A stretch of 64,000 bases of DNA from Halospeciosus flavus (GCF_029814175.1 NZ_CP122313.1:229293-293292), one strand, 5' to 3'. Counted from the first letter of the stretch, positions 9,677-19,918 are shown. The notes: generated by a model not told the origin, from the sequence alone. Numbers and translations are program-made.

Positions 9677-12600
9677 TGAGCCACGACACACTCGAGCTCG
9701 CCGAAGACCTGAAGCGAGCCTACGGCGACCACTACGTCGCGGGACAGAACACGGCCACACTCAAAGACATCATCTCGCGATATGAGGGCGGCACCGAACA
9801 GTCGCTCCACGAACGACTGCCGGAGTTTATGCGAACACGAGGGCCGTTCCTCCAAGCACTCGATCTCCCCCGGCAGAGCGATACGCCGTGGACGGAAATC
9901 GCACAAACCCTCCCATCGGTAGCCGATACTGCCGAGAACGGACTCCACGAGGACGTCATTCGAACCTTCGATGCAGCCGGCTTCGAGCGCCTGTACCAGT
10001 TCCAAGAAGAAACCGCAGCAGCTCTCCTTGACGACAATCACACCCTCGTCACCGCAGGCACGGGCCGTGGGAAAACTGAGAGTTGGCTCATCCCTATTCT
10101 CCAATATATCTGTGAAGCAAAGGCCGGCCACCACGACGACCACCCACCGCAGAGCGTCAAGTGCGTCCTTACGTATCCCACGAAGGCGCTCGCCCAAGAT
10201 CAACTAAAGCGCCTTATTGAATACCTCTATACGCTCAACGAGACTCGAACGGGCCAGGATCGAATCACAGTTGGGATTTTTGACGGCGACACCCCACATA
10301 ACGATCCAGACGCGTTCTCATATCTCGATACTGCATTCAAGTATTTCGAATGCCCCTGCGACGACTGCGCGTCTTCACTGATGGTCGAGCGTACCGAGGA
10401 CGGGTATCAGGTGACCCACGATGCGCCGTCTGACTTGGATGTCGATCTTGACTTCATCAAACTCACGCGAGAGGAGGTTGTCGATGCTGAGGTCGACATT
10501 CTCCTCACGAATCCTGATACAGTCAACTACCGGCTGTTCAATATCAACGAGCAAGACGAGCAGCAAGTCTTCGTTACCCAACCGAAGTACGTCGTTTTCG
10601 ACGAAATTCACGAATACTCCGAACTCTTCGGGTCGTTTACTGCCACCCTGATGCGGCGCTACCTCCGTTCCCGGCGCTCGCTGTTAGGACTCGACGAAGA
10701 CGAAGAAGATGACCTCCGCCTCGTCGGGGCTAGTGCAACCGTCGAGAACAAGCGTGCAATCTTCCAACGAATCAACCCCTTCCCAGACGCCGAAATGGAG
10801 GTCGTCGAGGAGAACCCGCGCTCACTTGAACAGGCACTCCCAGCCGACCTCCCAACCGAATTCGTCGCAAATACCATCGACCCAGACCGACTAGCCGGCA
10901 CAGCCGCAGACAAGAACCCGGCTGAAACCCTCGTCACTGACATCGTCGGCCCCCTCCCAGAGGACGCGTCCGAAGCAGATCGCCAACGCATTACTGGAAA
11001 TCGTCTCTACGATACACTCCTAGAGGCTAGCGGCGATCACCTCGATATTGTTCGCGCACTCTACGCATCGCTCCGTGACGAGGCCCAACGCCCAGCAGAC
11101 CTCCGTTCCAACCTCGTTGAAACATACGACCTTGACGACGAACAGGCGAAACAGCTCGTCGACAACTTCGTCACACTCGGACAACTCTCAGGCGTGCTCG
11201 AGAGTCGCGCCCATCTCTTCAGTTGGCCACTTGACGGCTACTACACTTGCGTCAACTGTGCAGCAGTCTACGATATGCCACAATCGACCTGCTCGCAGTG
11301 TGACCATCACTTCGTCACCAAACTTGCGTACTGCAACCACTGCGGAGAAGAAGCACTCGAATCGTGGTTCTGTCCGGACTGCGAGCGGCTCACCCCACTT
11401 AATGTGACATCCGGAGAAGGCCGTTTCGAGTACTTCCAGGATCATACCTGTAGCTGTGGGACCGAGACAATTCGGACAGTCTGGCGCCCCTACTACGAAT
11501 GTACGGGCTGTGGCGACCGTCAGAAAATCGACCGGATCTCCCACTGTCCCGACTGTGACACCGTACTCGTTCTCGGTGACGACAAGGACACCCTCATTTG
11601 CCGGAATCCAGACTGTGGCACAACCGTCCCCGCAGACACTGAAATCGTCTGTGAGAACTGCCACTCACACGACCTCGAACCACTCTCCGACGACGACATC
11701 CTCTACTGTGAGGACTGTGGCGACGCCCACGAGCAACACGAAGGCTATCAGTGCAGTTGTGGCGGGGCATTACATCCAAAGCGGTACCTCGGCTGGTCGT
11801 GCAGTGATACTGATTGTTCAGCAGTCTACTTTGGGAACCCCCCGAATACCTGTGACTGCGGGAAGCGGCGCTTCGCACGAACCGGTCTCCTTGACATCAA
11901 CGCAATCAGCCACTGTGCGAACTGTGATACCGACCTTCTCCCAGGTGCTGAATGCAACTGCGACAACCCCGAGACCTCACCAGCAGTCCGTGGCTTCCGT
12001 GAGTACAAACTTGTCGACGAACTTGGCCAGATCCGGAAGCCCTCAACCTTCCACGGGGCCGTCCCGTGCTATGACTCGCGCAAGAGCTATCGGAAATCCT
12101 CGCGCTATGAGTCCATGATTCGTGGGCCTGGGAACACGGCAGTCACGACGGCGCAGTACTTCCTGCGAGAAATCGCAGACATCGAAGAGCCGGAATCGTT
12201 CCGAGAGGCGAAGATGCTGTCCTTTGCAGACAGCCAGTCGGACATGAAGGAACTCAACCGGAACTTCACCGAACCCGAACAAACCCTCTTTGTCACCCAA
12301 CTCGTTATCGACGCCCTCGAAGACGAGGACTGGACGACACTTGCCGACATCCAAGCCGAAGTTATCGAACAGGCACGCGAATACGAAGAGATGCTCACCG
12401 AGGGCGATGGTGGAGTTCTCGAACGCATGACTGGGTACCAGCAATCTGTCGAGGACTTCCTCGCCGAGGAAGTCGCTGCTCGAGTTCTCCGTGGCCGCTA
12501 TAACAATCGCTGGCGGCATCGTGACCACCTTCCATCGAAAGGGCTCATCGACGTCCAGCTCGACGTCGACTGGAATACCCTCGAAGACGGCGAGAAAGCG

Positions 12601-15135
12601 GTTCTTGAGGCAGTAAATGAGCAGAGTAAGCAGTATGTTAGCTCGCTCAGTGACGATATAGAGGAGGCAAGCCGTCACGTCGAATCGCTTGTCGAGAAAG
12701 AGCTCTTGCGTCGTATCGAGACAGATTCGGGCTATCTCGTCGGCCTTGACGAAGACCACGTCCTGTGTGCAAATGTTGACGACGAAACGCCGATTACCTA
12801 TCTCCCAACTGCGGACACGTTCCGCTCGACGTTCGACGAGGCGTGTGATCCGACTGCCCCTGAAGTAGAGGCAGTGACGTTCAGCGCAGACTATGAGGTG
12901 CGCGCCGAGTTCACGCACCCTCATTTCGCTCTCACTGCCTATCGGATCGACTACTCGGATCCTCTGATGCTTGTATCACGGGCGTACTTCGGACTGACCG
13001 AGAAAGATGAGCGACGCCGCATCGAGTACCAGTTCCGGGAAGGCCGATACCCGAACTTCCTCTCCTCCGGCCCTGCGATGGAGGTTGGAATGGACATCGG
13101 TGACCTCGACGCATTACTCCTCTACGGCACGCCACCGAACACGAATTCCTACCTACAGCGTATCGGCCGTGCAGGACGACAGTCTGGATCTTCTCTTGTC
13201 CATTCAATCAGTCAGCGGAATCCAATTGACTACTACTACTACGAACGACCGAACGAACTGATTCAGGCTGAACCACAGCCTGTCCCACTCAACGAAACGA
13301 ACGAGGAAGTCCTCCGAATCTCGTTGACGTGGGCGATTCTCGACTATTTCGCTGCCGAATACTGGATTCCGTGGTGTCGCGAGAGTAGTGATGTTATTGA
13401 CGACATTTACTGTGAGGAAGAGCCGGTGCCACGGTCTGAGCCACGGCCAAATGATATTGTCACGTTCACTGCACTCCTCGCAAGCGAGAACGACGAAATC
13501 CAGTATATCGACGAGGAGGCGCCACTCCAGACGCTGAAAGCAGCATACGAAGATCACCGGCCGGAAGTCCGATCCTGGCTCGAAGAGATTCTCGGCTTCA
13601 GTTACTGTCGAGACTGTGGCCGGAAGCACAGTGCAGGCTACGAAGGCCCCTGTAGCCAGACGGAGTGCGCCGGTCAGGTCGTCTCCGCAGCGGACGCTCA
13701 TGCTGGAACGATTGAGGACGCAATGACGGCGTTCATCGACGAGTTTGTCGAGGGGTACTTCGACTTCGAGGACGAAATTATCGATGAGTTAGATGAAGTT
13801 CAGTCAGAACTAAACGAGCTCAGCCTTGAATCTCGCGGGCGACGGAAGCGCCGAAGTCGAGACTCGGATGATCGTGCCGAGCAACGGGATCGCCGCGATC
13901 GCCTGCAGAGTCGGAGCGCCAACCTGAATCAGTACTTGGACCGGCTCTCAAAGATGGACTATGGGACGTTCCTTGAGGAACATAGCACGACACCGTTCAG
14001 CCTCCGCTCCGTGGAGGATACTGTCGAGTACGAACTCATTGGTGATGACTTTGAATCCGTGACGGAGGAACTACAGTCCCGGTCGATTCGAATCGCGCTC
14101 TCGGAACTGCACCCCGGTGCGGCATACCTCCATTCGGACAACCAGAAATACATCGTGACTGGTGTGCGTGCACATTCGTATCGGACATCACAGTTCGAGA
14201 GTGCGTCTGCAATCTGCCCAACTTGTGGTGCTGAATACGAACTGGGCGAAGGACCATGCGAGGAATGTGGCTCAAGTCTCAGGCGTCTACAGACGATCGT
14301 TCCTGAACGTGTGACTGCGTACAAGTCAGATCTCGTCCTCGGACAACTCCCGAATGGCGAGCCGCTTCGGCCGACACGAATCTACCAGTCAGGAGACTCC
14401 GAGATTCAGGATACGTACGCACCAACGGAAACCGATGTCACTGAGTTCCAAGGTGAAGCTGAGAAATCGTTCGACATCGTCACCGACAATGGCGATATGG
14501 TCGGCCGCTTCGATTATGGCGATGTGTCGATTCAGTCGTCCGTTCGGCAGTTCAGCGCCAGTTACGCTGGAGGAGGTTCAGATCCACTCCCAAATGTCTT
14601 CGAACTCTGCGGGAAAGAGAACTGTGACGGAGTAATCGCCCGCGACGACGAGACAGCGTACTGTATGAGGCATCCCGAGCACTCCACCGAAGATACTGAT
14701 GTCGTCCGACTCGCGACTGAATTCGACACCAAGGCGGTTCGGATTCAATTCGACGACGAGGAACTTGAACACGCATTCTCCCACGGCGTCCGAATGGCAC
14801 TGCAATATATCGGGGGTGTCGGCGTTCGCGCTGTACCCGAAGCACTCGGCGACGACGGCACGTACGTCTACGATAACGAAACCGGTGGAAGTGGTGTAAC
14901 TGTCCTACTCACAATGGGATCTGGTGATACCCGCGAGAAATTCGACAAGGCCGTCGACCTGATGAAGGAGGCCTTTGAGTGTGACTGTGATAACGGCTGT
15001 CCGTTCTGCATCTATCAATATGGCTGCGAGAATCAGAACGATCCGGAGACCATCGCGAAGGGTGAACTAATGGATCTTCTCGAGGAGGGATTGACCCTAC
15101 AACAGCGCGAGAGTGAGTTGGACGATGACAAGTGA
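9676..15135 (+). CDS. Giant DEAD/DEAH-box SF2 helicase with zinc ribbons and MZB/DUF1998-like C-terminus (2)
   Basis: A paralogue of the preceding gene, 1,819 residues with the same domain order. Visible are Walker A TAGTGRGKTES near 126-136, TYPTKALAQDQ, DEIH near 309, the cysteine-rich ribbon array at about 523-762, motif V MEVGMDIGDLD, motif VI QRIGRAGRQS near 1160, a charged coiled coil near 1360-1420 and the terminal zinc cluster CDCDNGCPFCIYQYGC near 1770. The two helicases resemble each other through the motor and C-terminal parts and differ most in the ribbon array and linkers, as expected of an old tandem duplication with specialisation. The start overlaps the previous stop by 1 nt and the end overlaps the PLD gene by 11 nt, so the three are translationally coupled. 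They probably form a complex; that is inference. Confidence 0.88.
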   Translation: MSHDTLELAEDLKRAYGDHYVAGQNTATLKDIISRYEGGTEQSLHERLPEFMRTRGPFLQALDLPRQSDTPWTEIAQTLPSVADTAENGLHEDVIRTFDAAGFERLYQFQEETAAALLDDNHTLVTAGTGRGKTESWLIPILQYICEAKAGHHDDHPPQSVKCVLTYPTKALAQDQLKRLIEYLYTLNETRTGQDRITVGIFDGDTPHNDPDAFSYLDTAFKYFECPCDDCASSLMVERTEDGYQVTHDAPSDLDVDLDFIKLTREEVVDAEVDILLTNPDTVNYRLFNINEQDEQQVFVTQPKYVVFDEIHEYSELFGSFTATLMRRYLRSRRSLLGLDEDEEDDLRLVGASATVENKRAIFQRINPFPDAEMEVVEENPRSLEQALPADLPTEFVANTIDPDRLAGTAADKNPAETLVTDIVGPLPEDASEADRQRITGNRLYDTLLEASGDHLDIVRALYASLRDEAQRPADLRSNLVETYDLDDEQAKQLVDNFVTLGQLSGVLESRAHLFSWPLDGYYTCVNCAAVYDMPQSTCSQCDHHFVTKLAYCNHCGEEALESWFCPDCERLTPLNVTSGEGRFEYFQDHTCSCGTETIRTVWRPYYECTGCGDRQKIDRISHCPDCDTVLVLGDDKDTLICRNPDCGTTVPADTEIVCENCHSHDLEPLSDDDILYCEDCGDAHEQHEGYQCSCGGALHPKRYLGWSCSDTDCSAVYFGNPPNTCDCGKRRFARTGLLDINAISHCANCDTDLLPGAECNCDNPETSPAVRGFREYKLVDELGQIRKPSTFHGAVPCYDSRKSYRKSSRYESMIRGPGNTAVTTAQYFLREIADIEEPESFREAKMLSFADSQSDMKELNRNFTEPEQTLFVTQLVIDALEDEDWTTLADIQAEVIEQAREYEEMLTEGDGGVLERMTGYQQSVEDFLAEEVAARVLRGRYNNRWRHRDHLPSKGLIDVQLDVDWNTLEDGEKAVLEAVNEQSKQYVSSLSDDIEEASRHVESLVEKELLRRIETDSGYLVGLDEDHVLCANVDDETPITYLPTADTFRSTFDEACDPTAPEVEAVTFSADYEVRAEFTHPHFALTAYRIDYSDPLMLVSRAYFGLTEKDERRRIEYQFREGRYPNFLSSGPAMEVGMDIGDLDALLLYGTPPNTNSYLQRIGRAGRQSGSSLVHSISQRNPIDYYYYERPNELIQAEPQPVPLNETNEEVLRISLTWAILDYFAAEYWIPWCRESSDVIDDIYCEEEPVPRSEPRPNDIVTFTALLASENDEIQYIDEEAPLQTLKAAYEDHRPEVRSWLEEILGFSYCRDCGRKHSAGYEGPCSQTECAGQVVSAADAHAGTIEDAMTAFIDEFVEGYFDFEDEIIDELDEVQSELNELSLESRGRRKRRSRDSDDRAEQRDRRDRLQSRSANLNQYLDRLSKMDYGTFLEEHSTTPFSLRSVEDTVEYELIGDDFESVTEELQSRSIRIALSELHPGAAYLHSDNQKYIVTGVRAHSYRTSQFESASAICPTCGAEYELGEGPCEECGSSLRRLQTIVPERVTAYKSDLVLGQLPNGEPLRPTRIYQSGDSEIQDTYAPTETDVTEFQGEAEKSFDIVTDNGDMVGRFDYGDVSIQSSVRQFSASYAGGGSDPLPNVFELCGKENCDGVIARDDETAYCMRHPEHSTEDTDVVRLATEFDTKAVRIQFDDEELEHAFSHGVRMALQYIGGVGVRAVPEALGDDGTYVYDNETGGSGVTVLLTMGSGDTREKFDKAVDLMKEAFECDCDNGCPFCIYQYGCENQNDPETIAKGELMDLLEEGLTLQQRESELDDDK

Positions 15136-17101
15136 GGTTCCGAGCGCGCTTCGTGAACTCCGGACGCGCTCCCCCGAGGAGCTCTGGGGGGTCTCCGCAG
15201 AGAGTCTCTACCTCTCGGTCTGTGCGGTTGCAACTGACGTCTCGCTCACACAGGCGCTTGCACCACACTACAAGACGGCAGTCCTCCGGACGAACGACGA
15301 GCGCGCGCCTAGCACAGTGGCAGACGCTCACCGCCTTCTACAGGCCGAACTCTCCCTCGTCACCGATGACGGTCGACTAACTGACCGCGGTCGATTCGTC
15401 CTCGACACGGAGCAACCTGGCGACGCGCTTCGTCTAGTTGCTGCTACCCACATCCAGCGTATCCAGCAACTTCTCTACGAATTCGCCATGCTCGACGACG
15501 AGCACCTACCCCGGGGTGAACTCGAGACTCTCATGCGGGATAGCTACGATACGGCAGTCATTGCGCCACTACTCTCCTCGCTCGACTTCCTTGATCTCTA
15601 CCCGGAGGGCGTCATCTTGAATCGAGAAACAATCGAGTGGGCAATCGAACGTCTTGAACGGCGTTACACAATTCCAGTGAGGGAGATTGCGCTCGCCACT
15701 GCACTCACATCCTTCGATGACACGCAACTCGTTGCACACGTCGCTAGTTCCCTCACGGATGCCACAGTCACAGCAGATCACGTCTCTGAGACAACGCCAC
15801 TTGATGCCATTGTTGCTGGGCGTGATCAATCACCGACTCGAACCCCAGATGCGGATATTCTAAGTGCGATTGAGGACACGAGCGCAACCATAACAGAGGA
15901 ACTCACACTCTTCAAGCGCGCCCTCGACCCGTCCCATGAGTCGGCTACACGCGATGACGCCACTATCGACGTCGATGCTGTCGCGGATGCCTTCCCGGAA
16001 ACCTTCTCTCAGGCGGACGTAACAACGGTCCTTGATCTCATAGCGACGATTCACAACCAGCCGTCCCGTCACTCGATTCCACTATCGACACTCAGTGAGG
16101 AACTCGACCTTGAGCCCTACCAACTCTATCAATCCCTCTCCAAACTCCCCGGCGTCAAGTGTCATCTTCAGGACGACCTACTCATCCACTTCGATGCTGT
16201 CCCGGCGGCCCCTCATGGCAGTGATCGGGATGCTGACTTCCAGGACGATCTCTTCGAGGCGATCCATACACGACGCTTGTGGCGGGATGCTCTCTCAGAC
16301 GTCAACATCACGCCGTCACCTCGTGCTCGCGACGACGTTATCGAGGGGTTGCTGGAACAGATTGATGACGATGTCATCGCCCCGACGTACTTCGTTTACA
16401 CCCTTCCGGATCCAGACGCACTCGGGCAGGAGACCATGGAACGCTATGTCGACGATAATCCCGCCCTCCGGCGAGAACGCGCCCGATTGAAACGCTGGAA
16501 GAACGAGCGCAGTAACGATATCCGCCGGTTCACAGAGATGACTGATCGGCTCTTCACGCGTGGCCAAGAGCGAGATCTTGAGGAACGTGTCGTCCGAATT
16601 ATGACGCCGTACGACGACGACACGTTCTCAGAATACACCTCACAGCTCCGTAGCCTCCTTCGAGATGGCTACGAACTCCGCCTCCTGACGCGTCATACCA
16701 AACGTCGATGGGAGTGGGAGCGGCTTCGAGACAATCTTCTCGGAGATCTTGAGGAGAACCGCGACAAGGTCACAATCCGCACCTACTCACGATACAAGGA
16801 GTATCAACGCATCATCAGCGAGACTGATGCAACTGACCTCGCTGAATTTGGCATTCATGCAAAGCTTCAGACGGTCGGGCATGCATCAGAGGGTGCCGCC
16901 CTTCTGGGGTCGGCAAACTTTATGAAGAACAGCTACAACTGGAATCCCGAATGCGGTATCTACACTGAGAACGCTAACTTTGTCGCTGCCGCGATCAACT
17001 TCTTCGACCACGTCTGGGAACTCTCGGAAGCGGACGAAGTGGATCTTTCTAACCTGCAGGAAATCCCAAAACGGTCCTTCTACCCCTCCTACTACACGTA
17101 G
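15125..17101 (+). CDS. Phospholipase-D-superfamily nuclease (DrmC/DpdK-like)
   Basis: A protein of 658 residues from the ATG at 15125, chosen over an upstream GTG because it gives the usual short overlap with the helicase. The first ~450 residues are helical with winged-helix-like segments. The C-terminal ~190 residues form a PLD fold with an HxK site (FGIHAKLQTV, about residue 577) followed by GSANF near 595. Only one HKD half-site is seen, so the enzyme would need to dimerise, as known for single-HKD nucleases. PLD proteins next to DUF1998-type helicases are DrmC in DISARM and DpdK in Dpd clusters; the Dpd reading is favoured by the preQ0 genes that follow. It is the last gene of the rightward operon. 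Confidence 0.8.
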   Translation: MTSEVPSALRELRTRSPEELWGVSAESLYLSVCAVATDVSLTQALAPHYKTAVLRTNDERAPSTVADAHRLLQAELSLVTDDGRLTDRGRFVLDTEQPGDALRLVAATHIQRIQQLLYEFAMLDDEHLPRGELETLMRDSYDTAVIAPLLSSLDFLDLYPEGVILNRETIEWAIERLERRYTIPVREIALATALTSFDDTQLVAHVASSLTDATVTADHVSETTPLDAIVAGRDQSPTRTPDADILSAIEDTSATITEELTLFKRALDPSHESATRDDATIDVDAVADAFPETFSQADVTTVLDLIATIHNQPSRHSIPLSTLSEELDLEPYQLYQSLSKLPGVKCHLQDDLLIHFDAVPAAPHGSDRDADFQDDLFEAIHTRRLWRDALSDVNITPSPRARDDVIEGLLEQIDDDVIAPTYFVYTLPDPDALGQETMERYVDDNPALRRERARLKRWKNERSNDIRRFTEMTDRLFTRGQERDLEERVVRIMTPYDDDTFSEYTSQLRSLLRDGYELRLLTRHTKRRWEWERLRDNLLGDLEENRDKVTIRTYSRYKEYQRIISETDATDLAEFGIHAKLQTVGHASEGAALLGSANFMKNSYNWNPECGIYTENANFVAAAINFFDHVWELSEADEVDLSNLQEIPKRSFYPSYYT

Positions 17102-17201
17102 TTGCAGCGAGTCGAAACTGAAACACTGCACTGGCGTTTATTTCACTTGGTTGAATCAATCACAGACGCGGTTTATCACCCCCGTGAGAGGATGAGAGTG
17201 G

Positions 17202-17237
17202 GCGGGCAACAGATTGTGCCTCTGGCTGCCCGCTTTT
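17202..17237. terminator. Hairpin between the convergent PLD and queC genes
   Basis: GCGGGCA at 17202-17208 pairs with TGCCCGC at 17227-17233 (7 bp, all but one GC), followed by TTTT at 17234-17237. It lies in the 161-nt gap between two converging operons, so a bidirectional terminator is plausible. Confidence 0.5.
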
Positions 17238-17262
17238 CTCGTTAAAGCCGGTCTCAGAGACC

Positions 17263-17958
17263 TTAGGACTCGGTATAGTCTGGCCGCTCAGCGTATTCAA
17301 TCGGATCGCGTTCGCCGAGATTCTGGAATGCTTGGAGGCGGAATGCACATGCATCGCATGTGCCACACGCTGGTGCTTCGTCGCGGTAACAGCTCCATGT
17401 GTGCTCGTAGGGGACATCAAGTTCGAGGCCGCGCTCGGCGATATCCGTTTTCGATGACTCGACGAACGGTGCTTCGATGCTGATCTCTGTCTCTGGTTTC
17501 GTGCCGACGTCGACGACTTGCTGGAATGCCTCGAAGAATTCCGGCCGGCAATCCGGATACCCGGAGAAATCTTCGCTGTGTGCGCCGATGAATACGGCCT
17601 CGCAGTCGTTGGCTTCTGCATACGACGTCGCCATCGACAGCAAGTTGGCGTTCCGGAACGGCACGTAGGAACTTGGAATTTCGTCGCTCTCCAAGTCCGC
17701 CTCCTCGACGTCCATCTCCTCGTCAGTGAGACTCGATGCACCGATTTTCGAGAGGTGGTCGGTTGTCAGATGGAGGAAGTCGGCGGCATCGAAGACCTCT
17801 GCCTGCGCTTTCGCGCATTCGTATTCTTTCGTCTCGGTTTGCTGTCCGTACGACGTGTGCAGCATGTACAAGTCATATCCAGCGTCCTGTGCAACTGCTG
17901 CTGCAGTCGCACTATCCATCCCGCCAGACGCCAGGATAACTGCCCGCTGCTCGGTCAT
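17263..17958 (-). CDS. queC: 7-cyano-7-deazaguanine (preQ0) synthase QueC
   Basis: QueC converts 7-carboxy-7-deazaguanine to preQ0 using ATP and ammonia in the cytoplasm. The 231-residue protein has the PP-loop SGGMDS at 11-16, the family core VPFRNANLLSMA, and the C-terminal zinc site CYRDEAPACGTCDAC. Length is normal. Its start overlaps the folE stop (ATGA), and it is the last gene of the leftward queD-queE-folE-queC operon. In haloarchaea preQ0 also feeds archaeosine in tRNA, but the linkage to DpdA-like genes here argues for supply to DNA modification. Function is secure; the DNA role is inference. Confidence 0.95.
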   Translation of the reverse strand: MTEQRAVILASGGMDSATAAAVAQDAGYDLYMLHTSYGQQTETKEYECAKAQAEVFDAADFLHLTTDHLSKIGASSLTDEEMDVEEADLESDEIPSSYVPFRNANLLSMATSYAEANDCEAVFIGAHSEDFSGYPDCRPEFFEAFQQVVDVGTKPETEISIEAPFVESSKTDIAERGLELDVPYEHTWSCYRDEAPACGTCDACAFRLQAFQNLGERDPIEYAERPDYTES

Positions 17959-18563
17959 TGGTGGCCCTCCGTGCGATTGATTGCGGCCTGAAACCGGTCA
18001 CGCTCGGCTTCAGACGGTTCCCCAGCTGTCGCTCTGGTAGTAGTCGTACTTTCCGTCTCGATACCGCGCATCGCTTCACAGAGATGGGTTGCATCCATTT
18101 CTACGAGGACTGTGGCTGCGTCAAGTTCGTCGGCGAGCCCCGACGCGATGTCGTTCGTTAGCCGTTCCTGCATCGTGAGTTGGCGGGACTGCCAGCGGAC
18201 GTACCGCGTCAGCTTCGAGAGTCCCACCACCTCTTCGTTCGGTCTGTACGCAAGATGGACGGTGCCGAAAAACGGTAGCAGATGGTGCTCACACAGCGAG
18301 TACACTGGAATGTCCGTCTTCACGACGAGATCGGTCGTTTCCGCATCGAAGGTCCGCATGGTGGGCTTGGCGGCCTCGCGTTGGCCTTTGGTGAGTGTGG
18401 CGAACGCGCCCGGAACGCGGCGCTGCCAGGTCTCAGCGAGTTCGTCCCGGTCCGGGTCTTCGCCGACGGCCTCCAGTAGGAGGCGAACACCGCGCTGGGC
18501 TTTCTCGTGGTCGATCTCCGATTCTACCTCGTCACTAGCGAGTTGAGAGTGCGTACTCGTCAT
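17955..18563 (-). CDS. folE: GTP cyclohydrolase I FolE
   Basis: FolE opens GTP to 7,8-dihydroneopterin triphosphate, the first step of the preQ0 pathway. From the ATG at 18563 the product is 202 residues. It carries the type I hallmark CEHHLLPFFG (zinc Cys and His), the GLSKLTRYV segment, and the second Cys in DATHLCEAMRG. The last ~30 residues are a hydrophilic tail rich in Ser/Thr/Glu. It overlaps queC by 4 nt and begins 2 nt after queE ends. A folE inside a que operon beside dpd genes suggests a dedicated, self-contained precursor supply. Confidence 0.95.
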   Translation of the reverse strand: MTSTHSQLASDEVESEIDHEKAQRGVRLLLEAVGEDPDRDELAETWQRRVPGAFATLTKGQREAAKPTMRTFDAETTDLVVKTDIPVYSLCEHHLLPFFGTVHLAYRPNEEVVGLSKLTRYVRWQSRQLTMQERLTNDIASGLADELDAATVLVEMDATHLCEAMRGIETESTTTTRATAGEPSEAERDRFQAAINRTEGHQ

Positions 18564-18564
18564 G

Positions 18565-19339
18565 TTACGTTTCGGGAGCGTCGTTCCACAGGTCGACGTG
18601 CAAGCGCGGCGTGTACCGGTAGCCGTACTCCATCGCCAAGTTAGCGACTTCTTTCCGCCTGTTGTCAAGTTCGTCGCGTGTCGTCCCTTCGGGCATCAGC
18701 AGGACATCGGAATCAGGGATATGGCTCGATGTGGCTGTGCGGATGTCTGCAAGGAGGGACTCGATTTCGGGCATATCGTCGGGACCTGTGACGACGAATT
18801 TGAGTTGTGTGTCACAGTCATCGACGAACTGGCCGAGTGTATCGAGGTCGATGCGGCGGTTCTCGTGGCGGTCAGCCCACTCGCCGTCGCCCTTGGGGTC
18901 CTTTTCAGCGGTGGGTGTGCTGGAGGCGAGTTTCGGGCTAATGCTTGCTAAGTCGATTGGTGCGTCGCGATGGATGGTGCCGTTGGTTTCGACGGTGGTG
19001 TGGTAGCCGAGATCATCGAGACGTTCGAGGAGGGTGACTGCTTCGTCGTGGATGAGTGGTTCCCCGCCAGTAAGGACGACGTGATCGGCGTCTGCGTGTG
19101 ATTGCACTTCCTCAACGATTTCATCGACGCTCATGGTGGCGTGGGTTGGTTCCCAGGAAGTATGATAGGAGTCACAGAACCAACATCGGAGGTTACAGCC
19201 ACTTGTGCGGATGAACACCGACGGTGTCCCGGTGAGCTTTGCCCTCGCCCTGAAGCGAGTAGAAGAGTTCGTTGACCGGCAATGCTGCGCCTTCAACGTT
19301 GTCTGCTGACTGCTCGTCAGCGGTTGAGCTCACTGGCAT
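18565..19339 (-). pseudogene. queE: 7-carboxy-7-deazaguanine synthase QueE, frameshifted near the N-terminus
   Basis: Radical-SAM enzyme that turns 6-carboxytetrahydropterin into CDG. The main frame has the cluster CNLRCWFCDS (C-x3-C-x2-C) after GTPSVFIRTSG, then LTGGEPL and VETNGT, and runs to the normal C-terminus. The natural start, with the substrate-binding segment LFYSLQGEGK, lies one frame away, beginning at ATG 19339 (TAATG overlap with the queD stop). The frames meet near 19245, where three A residues stand where two would keep the frame: a one-base insertion in a homopolymer. It may be a sequencing error, since the rest of the pathway is intact. Confidence 0.88.
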
Positions 19340-19794
19340 TAGTGAGTCGCCCCCGCACAGAGTTCCGACGTCTCTCGGACCATCACTGAGACGTCGGAGA
19401 CGGAATCAGGGAGGGTCTCGAGGAGTTTTTGTTCCAAAATGACCCCCATCACTTCCGCAGTTGGCGGATGTTCGAGGACAATGAGTGAATCACCGTCGCC
19501 ACTCTGCTTGAAGGCCTCAATGAGCGGATCGTCCTCTTCGAGGAGGAAGCGATGGTCCCAGTCATCTATTACCTGGGTAATATCTCCTTTGTCCACGACC
19601 CACCCATCTTCGGTGAGGGTCCCGGTGACTTCGACGGAGATCTCGTAATTGTGACCATGTGGACGACTGCATTTCCCGTCGTGGTGGAGGAGGCGGTGTC
19701 CTGTGCTAATTCGGATTGGTTGGTCGCCTCCGATCAGGAGTGTTCGTTCCCCTTTGTCAGCGAGTTGTGACGTGGGTTGCTGTTCTAACGGCAT
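19339..19794 (-). CDS. queD: 6-carboxy-5,6,7,8-tetrahydropterin synthase QueD
   Basis: Member of the PTPS/QueD family; makes 6-carboxytetrahydropterin from dihydroneopterin triphosphate. The 151-residue protein shows the zinc histidines in TGHRLLHHDGKCSRPHGHNYE, with the catalytic Cys in KCSRPHGH, and GWVVDKGDI and WDHRFLLEEDD downstream. It is the first gene of the leftward que operon and starts 124 nt from the divergent dpdA-like gene, so both probably share a promoter region. The final residues TSELCAGATH are a typical QueD end. Confidence 0.93.
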   Translation of the reverse strand: MPLEQQPTSQLADKGERTLLIGGDQPIRISTGHRLLHHDGKCSRPHGHNYEISVEVTGTLTEDGWVVDKGDITQVIDDWDHRFLLEEDDPLIEAFKQSGDGDSLIVLEHPPTAEVMGVILEQKLLETLPDSVSDVSVMVRETSELCAGATH

Positions 19795-19918
19795 GGAACG
19801 GCATTCTTTCAGTATGCACTAAGTATTATCGGAAGAATACTCGAGCCCCATCTACTCGCAAGAGAAAGGGATATTCATATGGTTCGGCGAAGCAAGCCTA
19901 ACATGGTGACTCTAATCT
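19795..19918. promoter_or_regulatory. Divergent promoter region between queD and the dpdA-like gene
   Basis: A 124-nt AT-richer gap separates divergent starts. GGGATATTCATATGG at 19868-19882 is a plausible TATA region about 40-50 nt before the dpdA-like ATG; GCACTAAGTATTATCGG near 19826-19842 could serve queD on the other strand. Both operons of the modification module could be co-regulated from here. No operator repeat stands out. Confidence 0.45.

Noticed and set aside
1..17101. Classical DISARM or BREX system
   Set aside because: No DNA methyltransferase (DrmMI/DrmMII, PglX) and no PglZ is seen; the preQ0 genes and DpdA-like proteins point to Dpd instead.
17160..17741. 193-codon minus-strand frame over queC
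   Set aside because: Out-of-frame shadow of queC with Ser/Arg-rich composition.
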